Source of the DNA: Nostoc sp. FACHB-892
GTDB taxonomy: Bacteria > Cyanobacteriota > Cyanobacteriia > Cyanobacteriales > Nostocaceae
Length of the DNA: 64,000 bases
Assembly: GCF_014698795.1 (NCBI RefSeq)
Contig: NZ_JACJTR010000001.1
Span: 62,001-126,000, forward strand
Reading direction: 5' to 3'
In this document: one piece after another, positions 52,127-62,141 of the stretch
Numbering within the stretch: the stretch's first letter is position 1
Layout: every line of letters begins with the position of its first letter
Position numbers and translations under genes: made by a program
Notes under the pieces: generated by a model
Database searches by the model: none
What the model was told of the DNA's origin: nothing
What the model saw: only the letters and a program-made list of their open reading frames with translations

Positions 52127-53728
52127 ATGGAATCTAATCGCCCATTGCAACTAAACCGCCGCCAGTTTTTGCTCCGTTCAACTATCACAGCAGGTGGAAT
52201 TATTGCCACAAATCTTGTATCCAAATCACAAGTTTTTGCCCAAGCGCCTGCCATTATTACCTCCGATAAAATGCGTCCTGCTATACCTTATGGCGTAGCT
52301 AGCGGAGATATCTCTAACGATAGCATTGTCATTTGGAGTCGCAGCGATCGCGCCGCCAAAATGATCGTAGAATATTCTACCAGCGAGTCTTTTAAAAATG
52401 TGCAGCGAGTTGTGGGGCCCAATGCTTTACAAAATAGCGACTTTACAGCACGACTTTATCTGAGGAATTTACCAGCAGACCAACAATTATTTTATCGAGT
52501 AATTTTTCAAGATTTAGATTACAAAGGTACTTACAGCGCTCCTGTCAAAGGCACTTTCCGAACTCCTCCTAAATCTGGGCGAGACATATTCTTTGTGTGG
52601 GGTGGTGACACTGCCGGTCAGGGATGGGGTATTAATCCTGATTTCGGTGGGATGAAAATTTACGATACAATGCGTCAACTTAATCCCGATTTTTTCATCC
52701 ACTCTGGCGATAATATTTATGCTGATAATCCCATTCAATCAGAAGTAACTCTAGACGACGGCACTGTTTGGAAAAATATTACTACACCAGAAAAGTCAAA
52801 AGTAGCAGAAACTCTCAAAGAATTTCGTGGTAACTATATTTACAATTTGCTGGATGAAAACATTAAGCGTTTCAACGCTGAAGTTCCCATATTGGCACAA
52901 TGGGATGATCACGAAACCACAAATAACTGGTATCCTGGAGAATTTCTCTTGAACGATGACCGCTACACAGTTAAGGATGTTAACTTGTTAGCAAAAAGGG
53001 GAAGGCAAGCATTTTTAGAATATCTGCCTATTGGGTATGAAACAAATGATCCAGATAAAGCGAGAATTTATCGTTCTTTCAACTATGGGCCATTATTAGA
53101 CATTTTCATGCTGGATGAGCGTACTTATCGGGGGCCAAACACTCCCAATCGTCAGCCAGTACCAAGTAAAGAAACAGAAATGCTGGGCAGAACACAAATA
53201 CAATGGCTGAAAAGGCAATTGTTATCATCAAAAGCAACATGGAAAGTGATTGCTAGTGATATGCCATTGGGGCTGATAATTCGAGATGGTAGCACTGATT
53301 TTGAAGCTTGGGCTAATGGAGATGGCCCAGCTTTAGGAAGAGAACTAGAAATTGCCGATTTACTACGATTTATAAAAAATAAGAATATCCAGAATGTTGT
53401 TTGGTTAACTGCTGATGTACATTATGCAGCAGCCCATTATTACAACCCCGCTAAAGCACAGTTTACCGACTTTAAACCTTTTTGGGAGTTCGTCGCCGGG
53501 CCTCTGAACTCTGGCACATTTGGGCCAAACGAATTAGAAAATACCTTTGGCCCACAATTGGTATTTCAAAGCCTTCCTCCAGGTACGAAAGCAAATCGTC
53601 CCCCAAGTGAAGGTTTGCAATTCTTTGGAGGAGTTAAAATTAATGCTCATACAAAGGTGATGACAGTAACACTGCGTAACTTAGCAGGTGAAACTGTTTA
53701 CAGTGTAGATTTACCACCAGAAAAATAA
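52127..53728 (+). CDS. phoD: PhoD-type alkaline phosphatase, Tat-exported
   Basis: A 533-residue phosphodiesterase/alkaline phosphatase of the PhoD family, exported by the twin-arginine route. The signal reads QLNRRQFLLRSTITAGGIIA (RR motif) and ends near AQA. The N-terminal Fn3-like domain (about 45-145) has AIPYGVASGDISNDSIVIWS. The metallophosphatase domain carries WGGDTAGQGWG, FIHSGDNIYADNP (metal-binding Asp/Asn), WDDHETTNNWYPGE, DMPLGLIIRDGS and WLTADVHYAAAHYY. These residues match the Ca2+/Fe3+ site of PhoD. A role in phosphate scavenging in the periplasm is expected. No PhoB box could be confirmed upstream. The ATG at 52127 is used; an upstream TTG is ignored. Confidence 0.93.
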   Translation: MESNRPLQLNRRQFLLRSTITAGGIIATNLVSKSQVFAQAPAIITSDKMRPAIPYGVASGDISNDSIVIWSRSDRAAKMIVEYSTSESFKNVQRVVGPNALQNSDFTARLYLRNLPADQQLFYRVIFQDLDYKGTYSAPVKGTFRTPPKSGRDIFFVWGGDTAGQGWGINPDFGGMKIYDTMRQLNPDFFIHSGDNIYADNPIQSEVTLDDGTVWKNITTPEKSKVAETLKEFRGNYIYNLLDENIKRFNAEVPILAQWDDHETTNNWYPGEFLLNDDRYTVKDVNLLAKRGRQAFLEYLPIGYETNDPDKARIYRSFNYGPLLDIFMLDERTYRGPNTPNRQPVPSKETEMLGRTQIQWLKRQLLSSKATWKVIASDMPLGLIIRDGSTDFEAWANGDGPALGRELEIADLLRFIKNKNIQNVVWLTADVHYAAAHYYNPAKAQFTDFKPFWEFVAGPLNSGTFGPNELENTFGPQLVFQSLPPGTKANRPPSEGLQFFGGVKINAHTKVMTVTLRNLAGETVYSVDLPPEK

Positions 53729-53752
53729 ATTATCAAAAACTGAGGTAAATAT

Positions 53753-53801
53753 AGCCAGTTAGATAGAGTAATTACGCAATTTTTTACTCTGTCTACTGGC
53801 T
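53753..53801 (+). terminator. Terminator after phoD
   Basis: A long stem: AGCCAGT-TAGATAGAGTAA pairs with TTACTCT-GTCTACTGGCT (one bulge), followed by TTTGCTGTTTTT. It lies 25 bases after the stop. Confidence 0.75.
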
Positions 53802-53883
53802 TTGCTGTTTTTACTGAAAGAATATATATTAATCTGATTTAATTTTTGAAAAAATCTTATGTAGGGCGTGTTAGCAAAGCGTA

Positions 53884-54032
53884 ATACCAATTTTTTATAA
53901 AGCTGCATAGAATTCGATCCCCCCTAGCCCCCCTTGATAAGGGGGGAACTGGAAAAACATCTATCAAAGTCCCCCTTTTTAAGGAGGATTTAGGGGGATC
54001 AAGATATGTGCAACTTCACATTAAATTGGTAT
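53884..54032. mobile_element. MITE-like inverted-repeat element
   Basis: A 149-bp element with perfect 10-bp ends (ATACCAATTT and AAATTGGTAT). Imperfect extensions (AAGCTGCA versus AAGTTGCA in the other orientation, then GATCC) make terminal inverted repeats of about 36 bp. The inside holds a second inverted pair of GATCCCCC-type arms (CCCCCCTTGATAAGGGGGGA and CCCCCTTTTTAAGGAGGATT). There is no ORF. The CCCCTAAATCCTCCTT-type core is a very common Nostoc repeat. Confidence 0.7.
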
Positions 54033-54150
54033 AAGATACAAAAGTCTTCGGACGGTGCCGTATTTTCGTCTAATACACCCTACATATATTTCAAAAATCA
54101 AATATCAGTCCTATAAGCTCAAACGAAGCTAGCTAGAGCTAGAGTTGATA

Positions 54151-54861
54151 TTACAGAGTGATAAAAGAGAAGTCTTGGGGCGAAAACTTAGGTTGGTTAG
54201 ACGTGCTTGTGAGATTGGTCAGATTAGCCAAAACACTAATCGAGCCGCCGTCATCTAAGTCATTAGAATACACTAATCTTGAAATGCCAAGTGTAGAGTT
54301 GCAATAAACAAATAACCCTTCATCAGATGTAATCTTATTGTTATCAGCAATGGCTTTAGCAGCAGCAGCAGCATTTGGAAATGCATCGAATAACACCAAT
54401 ACATTGGCATTACCCGATAGTTTAGAGCTAACCCCTTCTGCGTATTTAACCTGGGCACCAAAATCAAGTCCGAGTTTTCCAGTTTCAAAGACGAAATTAT
54501 CTACACCGATTTGGTAATCGGTAATTCTATCTGGCTGATTCAACACTCTAATACCGTTGGGACTTTGCGCTGGGGAACCGTTAGCAAATGGGGGATCATA
54601 ATAGCCAAAAGTATCTTGACCAGATCCGCCTGTTAGTACATCAACACCAGTACCACCATCTAAGAAATCACTGCCATTACCGCCTCTTAAAACGTCATTG
54701 CCTGTGCGACCGTAAAGGTTATCGTTTCCATTCCTGCCTTCAAGAGTGTCATTACCCGCATTTCCATAGAGAAAGTCATTTCCTCCCTTGCCATCAATAA
54801 AGTCATTGTTGCCTGTACCATTCAAGATATTATTAGCGTCATTTCCAACAATATTCGCCAT
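54151..54861 (-). CDS. Small RTX (hemolysin-type Ca2+-binding) protein
   Basis: A 236-residue protein without a signal peptide, secreted presumably by a type I system. Residues about 3-85 are RTX nonapeptides ([60 protein letters not shown]) that form a calcium-stabilised beta roll. Residues about 88-236 form a C-terminal domain ([60 protein letters not shown]). The end [10 protein letters not shown] resembles the end of the larger RTX protein at 32042 (QPSSFITI), a likely shared secretion signal. Confidence 0.88.
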   Translation of the reverse strand: MANIVGNDANNILNGTGNNDFIDGKGGNDFLYGNAGNDTLEGRNGNDNLYGRTGNDVLRGGNGSDFLDGGTGVDVLTGGSGQDTFGYYDPPFANGSPAQSPNGIRVLNQPDRITDYQIGVDNFVFETGKLGLDFGAQVKYAEGVSSKLSGNANVLVLFDAFPNAAAAAKAIADNNKITSDEGLFVYCNSTLGISRLVYSNDLDDGGSISVLANLTNLTSTSNQPKFSPQDFSFITL

Positions 54862-55140
54862 AGCTGTTATCCTTTACAATTGCAAATTGGTGTTTTGTGA
54901 ACTTTATTTATCGTAGAGATTCCACAAAAAGTATACATCTGAAAAACGTCTCGAATCCCAGCACAACTAATTAGATAAATTCTGTCTGACTTTCGTTGTC
55001 TACTAAGTAAATAGGTCTATAACTTTCGTCATAGGTCAAAACATCTATTACAACGAAAGTTATAAACATCTAACTTGCTGTGGTGCTAAAGATACAGTTG
55101 AGAGTATTAATTAAAGAAAGCCTTGCATCCAGCTACTTCT

Positions 55141-56340
55141 ATGAGTTTGTTACTTCCCATCCGCCCCAATCCTTTTCGCTTTTTGCTCTACACCGAATGG
55201 GTGATGCTCACCTGTTGCGGTTCACTCGCTGTAATTGAAGGTCTAAAAAACCAAAGTATACCAGTTCAACATGTGCTGATTTTAGTGTTGCTTGGTTTAA
55301 TGGGTTTGAGATTACCAAGCGGTCATGCCTGGGTGAAAGTGCTTTATACTGCGATCGCAATTCTTTTGATTTTTAGCGGCACAGTATTGGGATATCTTCA
55401 TATCTTACCCACGCTGTATCTGATTGTGGTGATTCGCAGTTGCTTTCTATTTGAATCACTTGGGCGTTTAGTTATAGCAGGTTTATGCTTTATTCTGTTT
55501 TTGGTGCATCAGGTACAGTATCTTCAAAACGTTATGCTGATAGTGCCACCGGAACAGCAAGAGCAATTTTGGATGCATCAATTAGCTGAGATGCTGATGT
55601 TTGCATTAGGATTATTCTTGGTTTTGCAATTGGTAAATATATTGCTAGTGGAGCAAAAGACGCGAAAGCAGCTGAGTGTTGCTCATGAGCAGCTGCAACA
55701 GTATGCTTTGCAAATAGAAGACCTAGCTGCTGTGCAAGAGCGTAATCGCATCGCGCGCGAGATTCACGATTCTCTAGGTCATGCGCTGACAGCTCTCAAT
55801 GTGCAAATCCAAACGGTTGTCAGACTTTGGTCTGTTGACCCCACCTCAGCTGAGTCATTTCTGGCTCAAGCTCAACGGCTAGGAGAAATGGCAATGAAGG
55901 AAGTGCGCCAATCTGTTAGTGCGTTGCGAGAAGATGTACGACAAGATCAACCTTTAGAAGAAGCGATCGCATCTTTGGTAGAAGATTTTCGTCAAGGCAC
56001 TGGCTTGTCTCCCAGTACTAAAATCTCCTTGGAAGTAATTGTACCACTGCCTATCGTCAAAACTTTATACCGAATTGTCCAAGAAGCCCTGACCAATATT
56101 TGCAAATATGCACAAGCCACAGAAGTCAAAATTCAGGTTGTCGCTACCAATAACAGTGTAAACCTTCTAATTGAGGATAATGGTAAGGGATTTAGTGTCA
56201 ACGAAAAAAGGAGTGGATTTGGAATCACAGGGATGCAAGAACGAGTTGCTGCTTTAGAAGGCTACTTTCACCTCGAAACTGAACTTGGTTCTGGTTGTAA
56301 GATAACTGTTGAATTGCCATTGCGATCGCAAGAGAAATAA
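55141..56340 (+). CDS. NarL-type sensor histidine kinase
   Basis: A 399-residue membrane histidine kinase. The N-terminal ~175 residues hold five to six helices (LLYTEWVMLTCCGSLAVIEG, VLILVLLGLMGLRL, VLYTAIAILLIFSGTVLGYL, LVIAGLCFILFLVHQ, MLMFALGLFLVLQLVNILLV). A coiled linker follows, then a HisKA_3 dimerisation domain with the phospho-acceptor His in RNRIAREIHDSLGHALTALN, and a HATPase with QEALTNICKYAQA and IEDNGKGFS, GFGITGMQERV. ATG at 55141. The response regulator at 56445 is its likely partner. Confidence 0.92.
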   Translation: MSLLLPIRPNPFRFLLYTEWVMLTCCGSLAVIEGLKNQSIPVQHVLILVLLGLMGLRLPSGHAWVKVLYTAIAILLIFSGTVLGYLHILPTLYLIVVIRSCFLFESLGRLVIAGLCFILFLVHQVQYLQNVMLIVPPEQQEQFWMHQLAEMLMFALGLFLVLQLVNILLVEQKTRKQLSVAHEQLQQYALQIEDLAAVQERNRIAREIHDSLGHALTALNVQIQTVVRLWSVDPTSAESFLAQAQRLGEMAMKEVRQSVSALREDVRQDQPLEEAIASLVEDFRQGTGLSPSTKISLEVIVPLPIVKTLYRIVQEALTNICKYAQATEVKIQVVATNNSVNLLIEDNGKGFSVNEKRSGFGITGMQERVAALEGYFHLETELGSGCKITVELPLRSQEK

Positions 56341-56444
56341 GCAAGTCTTTTACTGTAAGTAAATATATCTAAACAAGAATCAGAAATTTTGCACTTTACG
56401 TTGGTAGATTAAATAGTTGTTACCTAAGTAAAGTTGCACTTCAC

Positions 56445-57092
56445 ATGATTCGCCTGTTACTGGTGGACGATCAAAGTTTAATCTGCCAAGGTCTGAAAGC
56501 CATGCTAACGCTGGAGCCAGATTTGCAAGTGGTAGGAACTGCTGATAACGGTGAAACAGCCATTGAGCAGGTAGCTGCTTTACAGCCCGATGTGGTATTG
56601 ATGGATGTACGGATGCCTGTGATGGATGGTAGAGAAGCAACACGGATTATCTGTCAGCAGTATCCAAATACCAAAGTTTTAGTTTTAAGTACATTTGATG
56701 ACGATCGCTATGTCGCTCATTCCATCCGTGCGGGAGCGAGGGGCTATTTGCTCAAGGATATGCCTTCTCAAGAGTTGGCGCAGGCGATTCGGTTTGTCCA
56801 TTCTGGATATACTCAACTAGGGCCAGGACTAATGGAAAAGCTAATGGCTAACGTTCCAGACCCAGACGCGGTTACACCAAAGCCAGTCCAGAAAGAATTA
56901 ACAGAGTTAACCCCACGCGAACAAGATGTGTTGCGCTTGATTGGCCGGGGTTTGACCAACCGTGAAATCGCTCAAGAACTTTATATTGCTGAAGGGACGG
57001 TCAAAACTCATGTGACTCACCTTTTAAACCGCCTCAATTTGCGTAACCGATCGCAGATGGCTATTTATGCTAACTCTATTTATAGTGTTTAA
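56445..57092 (+). CDS. NarL/FixJ-family response regulator
   Basis: A 215-residue DNA-binding response regulator. The receiver (about 1-120) has the acidic pair in LLLVDDQSLI, the phospho-acceptor Asp in VVLMDVRMPVMDG and the Lys in LLKDMPSQ. The LuxR-type helix-turn-helix (about 145-212) reads LTPREQDVLRLIGRGLTNRE, IAQELYIAEGTVKTHVTHLL, NRLNLRNRSQ. It follows the sensor kinase by 104 bases on the same strand, so they form a cognate pair. The target genes are unknown. Confidence 0.94.
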   Translation: MIRLLLVDDQSLICQGLKAMLTLEPDLQVVGTADNGETAIEQVAALQPDVVLMDVRMPVMDGREATRIICQQYPNTKVLVLSTFDDDRYVAHSIRAGARGYLLKDMPSQELAQAIRFVHSGYTQLGPGLMEKLMANVPDPDAVTPKPVQKELTELTPREQDVLRLIGRGLTNREIAQELYIAEGTVKTHVTHLLNRLNLRNRSQMAIYANSIYSV

Positions 57093-57204
57093 ATTTTTTT
57101 AGATAATTTATGCACTGGAGCGATCGCATCAAAAGGGTAAGAATGCTAGAGCGATCGTCACTGTTAGGAGCTAAATTTAAGTAGGTAGAGTTTTGGAGTT
57201 GATC

Positions 57205-58446
57205 ATGCTTAAGCAACTCATCTTAGAAAACTGGAAAAGTTTTCGTTATGCGGAGCTTCCACTTGACCCATTGACCGTTCTGATTGGTACAAATGCAAGT
57301 GGTAAATCTAATGTGATTGAAGCTTTTGAATTTTTGCAAAGAATTGCTAGAGGTGAAAATATTGAAGCAGCTTTAGCAGGAGATAAAACGCTTCCATCTA
57401 TTCGAGGTGGTGTAGATTGGGCAGCGCTTAAACCAGAAACCGAGTTTATATTAAAATTTATAGTTCAGGGTGAGGATGAAAATACGGATTATTTGTATGC
57501 AATAAAAATACAAACACAGCCTGTCGTAATAACTGTCAAAGAATTTATACAAATAATAGATGTGCAATCGGGAAATTCAAATATATTGAGTGACTTTTCA
57601 ATCCGAGATAAAGATAGTTTTTTTCCGATTAGAAGTGCGTTGAACTCAATGCCAGGAAGGGGTAGAGCAACAGGAAAAGGAATAGATGAAATTCGTAAAA
57701 GATATCATTTGGTAAGTGATAATGATATTTCTGATAAAATTCGACAAATTAATTATTTAGTTACCAGCTCATTAGAAAAAGTTTTTGTTTTAAACCCTAT
57801 ACCTTCTACAATGAGATCATATTCGCTAATATCTGATACTCTAGAAAGCGATGCTTCAAATATTGCTGGTGTATTAGCAGGATTATTACCAGATGAGCAA
57901 AAAAATAAAGTAGAATCAACTCTATCTTACTACCTCAAATATTTACCAGAAGGAGATATTCAAAAAATATGGGCAGAAAAAGTGGGTAGATTTGGCACTG
58001 ATGCCATGCTCTACTGTCAAGAAGAATGGAAACCTGGTCATATTACAGAGATTGATGCTAGAAGTATGTCAGATGGGACTTTACGCTTTATAGCAATACT
58101 CACAGCATTACTTACTCGACCAGAAGGTAGTCAAATAGTAATTGAAGAAATAGATAACGGACTACATCCTTCTCGCGCAGAATTACTTGTTAGAATACTA
58201 CGAGAAATTGGTCAGAAAAGGAAAATTGATATTTTACTGACTACCCATAACCCAACTTTACTTGATGCTTTAGGCCCAGAGATAGTTCCTTTTGTAGTTG
58301 TCGCACACCGCGATAAAGAAACTGGAGAAAGCAAACTTACTCTTTTAGAAGATGTTGATAATTTTTCTAAGCTATTTGCATCATATTCTTTAGGTGATAT
58401 GACAACTAAGGGTGCAATTGAAAGAAGCCTTTCTCGTAATGAATAG
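57205..58446 (+). CDS. AAA family ATPase (AAA_21/OLD-like), first gene of a two-gene module
   Basis: A 413-residue ABC/SMC-like ATPase. Walker A is LIGTNASGKSNVIEAFEFLQ (Lys34). The C-terminal half has the signature-like ARSMSDGTLRFIAILTALLT, Walker B VIEEIDNGLHPSRAELL and the H-loop ILLTTHNPTLLDALG. The middle (about 80-280) is a low-similarity insertion with many charged residues. Members of this group act in phage defence (for example with HNH, TOPRIM or other effectors) or in unknown roles. The gene 8 bases downstream encodes a PIN-like protein, the probable effector or partner. The ATG at 57205 (MLKQLILENWKSF) was chosen over an upstream TTG. AT content is higher than in the neighbours. 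Confidence 0.85.
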   Translation: MLKQLILENWKSFRYAELPLDPLTVLIGTNASGKSNVIEAFEFLQRIARGENIEAALAGDKTLPSIRGGVDWAALKPETEFILKFIVQGEDENTDYLYAIKIQTQPVVITVKEFIQIIDVQSGNSNILSDFSIRDKDSFFPIRSALNSMPGRGRATGKGIDEIRKRYHLVSDNDISDKIRQINYLVTSSLEKVFVLNPIPSTMRSYSLISDTLESDASNIAGVLAGLLPDEQKNKVESTLSYYLKYLPEGDIQKIWAEKVGRFGTDAMLYCQEEWKPGHITEIDARSMSDGTLRFIAILTALLTRPEGSQIVIEEIDNGLHPSRAELLVRILREIGQKRKIDILLTTHNPTLLDALGPEIVPFVVVAHRDKETGESKLTLLEDVDNFSKLFASYSLGDMTTKGAIERSLSRNE

Positions 58447-58454
58447 TTACTAAT

Positions 58455-58979
58455 ATGAGAAAGGTGCTACTCATCGATACATCTCTTTTATGCGTTTGGT
58501 TACAAGTTCCAGGTAGAGAAACTGCTGGTAATAATGAATGGAATTTTGAGCGTGTAAATCAAAAAATTCAGGCAGAAATCGACAAATTAACAACGCTGGT
58601 ACTTCCTTTAGCTGCTGTTATAGAAACAGGTAATCACATTGCACAGGCTAAAACAGCAAATTCAGAAAGTAAACGTATAGCAGCTCATAAATTTGCTGAA
58701 ATCATAACTTATGCAGCTGATGAAACCACACCTTGGGCTAAGTTCCGTGAGCAAATTGTTCTCTGGGAAGAAGAAGGATTAAAAGAATTAGCAGCTAAAT
58801 TCCCGAATCAAGCTGTAGAAAAGACTTCTATGGGTGATGCTAGCATTGTCATCTTGGGTTGGCACTATCACCAAAAGGGTTTCCATGTAGAATTTTTAAC
58901 TGATGATGACAAGCTAAAATCTCAAGAACCACCTCCGCCACAGCCACCTACGCGTCGTAGCAGTCGAACAAAAAGGTAA
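58455..58979 (+). CDS. PIN-like protein paired with the AAA ATPase
   Basis: A 174-residue protein with acidic residues placed as in PIN nucleases: Asp8 (KVLLIDTSLLCVWL), Glu57 (LAAVIETGNHIA), Asp128 (TSMGDASIVILGW) and Asp150-152 (VEFLTDDDKLKS). The four positions and the strands before them fit a metal-dependent RNase or DNase. The C-terminus (PPPPQPPTRRSSRTKR) is a Pro-rich basic tail. I do not recognise a named family. The start lies 8 bases after the ATPase stop, so the two are co-translated, and the pair behaves like an effector with an ATPase sensor. mutS follows 86 bases later but is unrelated. Confidence 0.7.
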   Translation: MRKVLLIDTSLLCVWLQVPGRETAGNNEWNFERVNQKIQAEIDKLTTLVLPLAAVIETGNHIAQAKTANSESKRIAAHKFAEIITYAADETTPWAKFREQIVLWEEEGLKELAAKFPNQAVEKTSMGDASIVILGWHYHQKGFHVEFLTDDDKLKSQEPPPPQPPTRRSSRTKR

Positions 58980-59065
58980 AATATCCTTGAGCGATCGCCC
59001 CTTACCTCTAACATCACGTTATCATCGGATATTGTGGAATTTCCGTGCGTAACTCGATAGCATCT

Positions 59066-61678
59066 ATGACCGCCTCTCACTCTGAAACTCCATCTACCAA
59101 GCCCGATGCAAGTACTTTTATTTCTGACCATCAACAGGTTGATCGCAGTAAGCTAAGTCAAATGTACTTGCATTATGTCGAGACGAAGGATAAATATCCT
59201 CACGCGGTATTGCTGTATCGGGTAGGAGATTTCTTTGAATGCTATTTCCAAGATGCTGTAAAATTAGCGCAAGAATTGGAATTAGTTCTCACTAGTAAAC
59301 AAGCTGGGGAACAGGGACGAGTGGCCATGTCTGGTGTTCCACATCACGCTTGGGAACGCTATGCGACGATGCTAGTGGAAAAAGGCTATGCAGTAGTAAT
59401 TTGCGACCAAGTGGAAGATGCTTCTGAAGCTGCTGGTAGATTGGTGCGACGCGAAGTAACGCGCATCCTAACTCCTGGCACTTTGCTAGAAGAGGGAATG
59501 CTCAAATCAAGTCGCAATAATTACTTAGCAGCAGTAGTAATTGCCGCAAATCATTGGGGTTTAGCCTATGCAGACATCTCTACAGGTGAATTTCTCACAA
59601 CTCAAGGTAGTGATTTAGAACATCTGACACAAGAGTTAATGCGTTTGCAACCTTCAGAGGTGCTAGTTCCGACAAATGCGCCCGATTTAGGTAGTTTGCT
59701 GCGTCCGGGAGAAACTTCGCCACATCTTCCCCAGTGTTTGCCACCATCATTTTGCTATAGTTTGCGATCGCAAGTACCATTTTCCCAAGGTGAAGCTAGA
59801 CCTAGATTATTGCAGAAATTTAAGGTGCGATCGCTCGAAGGACTCGGTTGTGATCATCTTCCTCTCGCCGTTCGTGCAGCCGGTGGTCTTCTAGAATACT
59901 TAGAAGATACTCAAAAAGAAAACCCCGTTACCCTTCAAAAACTCCGCACCTATACTGTCACTGATTATCTGATTGTTGACAATCAAACCCGCCGTAACTT
60001 GGAAATTACCCAAACCGTCCGGGATGGTACTTTTCACGGTTCTCTACTCTGGGCATTAGATAGAACTAGTACAGCAATGGGTGGGCGGGCTTTGCGGCGG
60101 TGGTTGTTGCAACCACTACTTGATATTAAAGGCATTCGGGCGCGGCAAGATACCATCCAAGAATTGATGGAAAATACGCCCCTTCGTCAAGATTTACGGC
60201 AGTTGTTACGCCAAATTTATGATCTAGAACGCCTGACAGGCAGGGCGGGTTCTGGTACAGCTAATGCGAGAGATTTAGTAGCTTTGGCAGATTCCCTCTC
60301 ACGGTTACCGGAATTATCCCACTTAGTAACTGAGGCGCGTTCTCCATTCCTCAAAGCTTTGCAGAAAGTCCCAAGTGTGTTGGAAGAATTGGCACACAAG
60401 TTGCACGCCCATCTTGTGGAGTCACCACCCATACTAATCAAAGAAGGCGGATTGATTCGCCCTAGTGTAAATCCCCTACTGGATGAGAGGAAAGCGACTG
60501 TAGAAGCGGATCAGCAATGGATTGCCAACTTGGAGGTTGATGAAAGGGCTAAGACGGGAATTCCAACTTTGAAGGTAGGATTTAACAAAACCTTTGGTTA
60601 TTATATCAGTATTTCCCGCAGCAAAGCTGACCAAGTACCCGCTAATTACATCCGCAAGCAAACTCTGACTAATGAAGAACGTTACATCACCCCAGATTTA
60701 AAGGAACGAGAAGCCCGGATTCTCACAGCACGGGATGATTTAAATCAGTTGGAATATGAGATTTTTACGGCGTTGCGCGAAGAGGTAGCACAAGAGGCGG
60801 AAGTAATTCGTAATCTGTCTCGTGCAGTAGCGGCGGCGGATGTGTTGTGTGGTTTGGCTGAGTTAGCGGTGCATCAAGGTTACTGTCGTCCAGAAATGTT
60901 GCCAGGAAGGGAGATAAATATTGTTGATGGCCGTCATCCGGTGGTTGAACAGTCTTTACCTCCGGGGTTCTTTGTGCCAAATTCAACTCAATTAGGTGAA
61001 GAGTCATTAGTCATTAGTCATGTGTCATTAGCAGATGACCAAGAACAAATTACAAATGACAATCCCGATTTGATTATCCTCACCGGGCCAAATGCGAGTG
61101 GTAAAAGTTGTTATTTGCGTCAGGTGGGATTAATTCAGTTAATGGCGCAGATTGGTAGCTTTGTACCAGCGAGGTTTGCTAGATTGGGAATATGCGATCG
61201 CATTTTCACCCGTGTAGGTGCAGTAGATGATCTTGCAACTGGTCAATCTACGTTCATGGTGGAGATGAATGAAACGGCGAATATTCTCAACCATGCCACA
61301 TCTAGGTCGCTGGTGTTATTAGATGAAATTGGTCGGGGAACAGCAACATTTGATGGTCTTTCTATAGCTTGGGCGGTGGCGGAATATATAGCAGTGGATA
61401 TTCGGGCGCGAACGATTTTTGCTACTCATTATCATGAATTGAATGAACTGGCTAGCATTTTGCCGAATGTAGCTAACTATCAAGTGACAGTGAAAGAATT
61501 ACCCGACCAAATTATCTTTTTACATCAAGTTCAACCGGGAGGCGCTGATAAGTCTTACGGAATTGAGGCGGGAAGATTGGCGGGTTTACCAGCCGTAGTT
61601 ATTCAACGAGCAAAACAAGTGATGGGGCAAATTGAGAAACACAGTAAGATTGCGATGGGGCTGCAAAATCTGGATTGA
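59066..61678 (+). CDS. mutS: DNA mismatch repair protein MutS
   Basis: An 870-residue MutS1. It has a mismatch-recognition domain with the Phe-X-Glu motif ([10 protein letters not shown]), connector, lever and clamp domains, and a C-terminal ATPase with Walker [17 protein letters not shown], Walker [21 protein letters not shown] and [12 protein letters not shown]. Cyanobacterial MutS commonly has ASGKS in place of MGGKS. The ATG at 59066 ([16 protein letters not shown]) fits; a GTG at 59045 would add seven residues. An unusual ~20-residue segment ([20 protein letters not shown]) just before the ATPase domain is encoded by a heptamer repeat inserted in frame (61003-61060). Confidence 0.96.
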   Translation: MTASHSETPSTKPDASTFISDHQQVDRSKLSQMYLHYVETKDKYPHAVLLYRVGDFFECYFQDAVKLAQELELVLTSKQAGEQGRVAMSGVPHHAWERYATMLVEKGYAVVICDQVEDASEAAGRLVRREVTRILTPGTLLEEGMLKSSRNNYLAAVVIAANHWGLAYADISTGEFLTTQGSDLEHLTQELMRLQPSEVLVPTNAPDLGSLLRPGETSPHLPQCLPPSFCYSLRSQVPFSQGEARPRLLQKFKVRSLEGLGCDHLPLAVRAAGGLLEYLEDTQKENPVTLQKLRTYTVTDYLIVDNQTRRNLEITQTVRDGTFHGSLLWALDRTSTAMGGRALRRWLLQPLLDIKGIRARQDTIQELMENTPLRQDLRQLLRQIYDLERLTGRAGSGTANARDLVALADSLSRLPELSHLVTEARSPFLKALQKVPSVLEELAHKLHAHLVESPPILIKEGGLIRPSVNPLLDERKATVEADQQWIANLEVDERAKTGIPTLKVGFNKTFGYYISISRSKADQVPANYIRKQTLTNEERYITPDLKEREARILTARDDLNQLEYEIFTALREEVAQEAEVIRNLSRAVAAADVLCGLAELAVHQGYCRPEMLPGREINIVDGRHPVVEQSLPPGFFVPNSTQLGEESLVISHVSLADDQEQITNDNPDLIILTGPNASGKSCYLRQVGLIQLMAQIGSFVPARFARLGICDRIFTRVGAVDDLATGQSTFMVEMNETANILNHATSRSLVLLDEIGRGTATFDGLSIAWAVAEYIAVDIRARTIFATHYHELNELASILPNVANYQVTVKELPDQIIFLHQVQPGGADKSYGIEAGRLAGLPAVVIQRAKQVMGQIEKHSKIAMGLQNLD
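61003..61060. repeat. GTCATTA repeat inside mutS
   Basis: GTCATTAGTCATTAGTCAT followed by GTGTCATTAG and, facing it, ACAAATTACAAATGAC. The same family fills intergenic gaps at 3580, 18753 and 43738. It is read in frame as a linker of MutS. Confidence 0.85.
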
Positions 61679-61805
61679 TATCTTACTGCATTTCTTTAAC
61701 AATGTAGACCTATACATTGCGTGTTAATTTAGCAAAATAGTACCCAAATCGATAACACTTCATAAATTGCTATCATGTAAGTACATGATGTACATACTCT
61801 TAAAG

Positions 61806-62141
61806 ATGAGCAACTCCTACAGCATTCGTAGTACCAAAATTGGTAACAGTACAGGGTTTAGGCTACCAGCTGAGTTTTATCGAGAATATCCTCAGTTTGC
61901 CAATGCAGATGGTTGGATAGAGGTATTGTCGCCGGATACTGCAATTTTGCGGATTTCACCTCAATCTGGCGATGATGAAGACGCAGAAGACTCAGTAATG
62001 ATGCGGCTGTTTCTCGATTTTGCTATGAAAGAAGCGCTTAAAAATAACACACTGCAACCTTATACAACTGAAATGTCTGAGGCTGCCCGCGAACTGATTG
62101 CAGGTGTGCAATTAGACGATGAGTCATTAGAAGATGGCTAA
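61806..62141 (+). CDS. PrlF-like (SpoVT-AbrB) antitoxin
   Basis: A 111-residue protein with an N-terminal swapped-hairpin AbrB-type DNA-binding fold (SIRSTKIGNSTGFRLPAEFY) and a C-terminal acidic helical tail (MMRLFLDFAMKEALKNNTLQ, ELIAGVQLDDESLEDG) suited to bind the toxin. The ATG at 61806 (MSNSYSIRSTK) fits better than upstream starts. The stop overlaps the toxin start by eight bases, typical of toxin-antitoxin operons. It probably represses its own promoter. Confidence 0.85.
   Translation: MSNSYSIRSTKIGNSTGFRLPAEFYREYPQFANADGWIEVLSPDTAILRISPQSGDDEDAEDSVMMRLFLDFAMKEALKNNTLQPYTTEMSEAARELIAGVQLDDESLEDG

Larger units (their letters stand above)
53729..54150. other. Intergenic region with terminator and MITE-like element
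   Basis: 422 bases between convergent genes. It contains the phoD terminator (53753) and a 149-bp inverted-repeat element (53884). Nothing else is recognisable. Confidence 0.6.
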
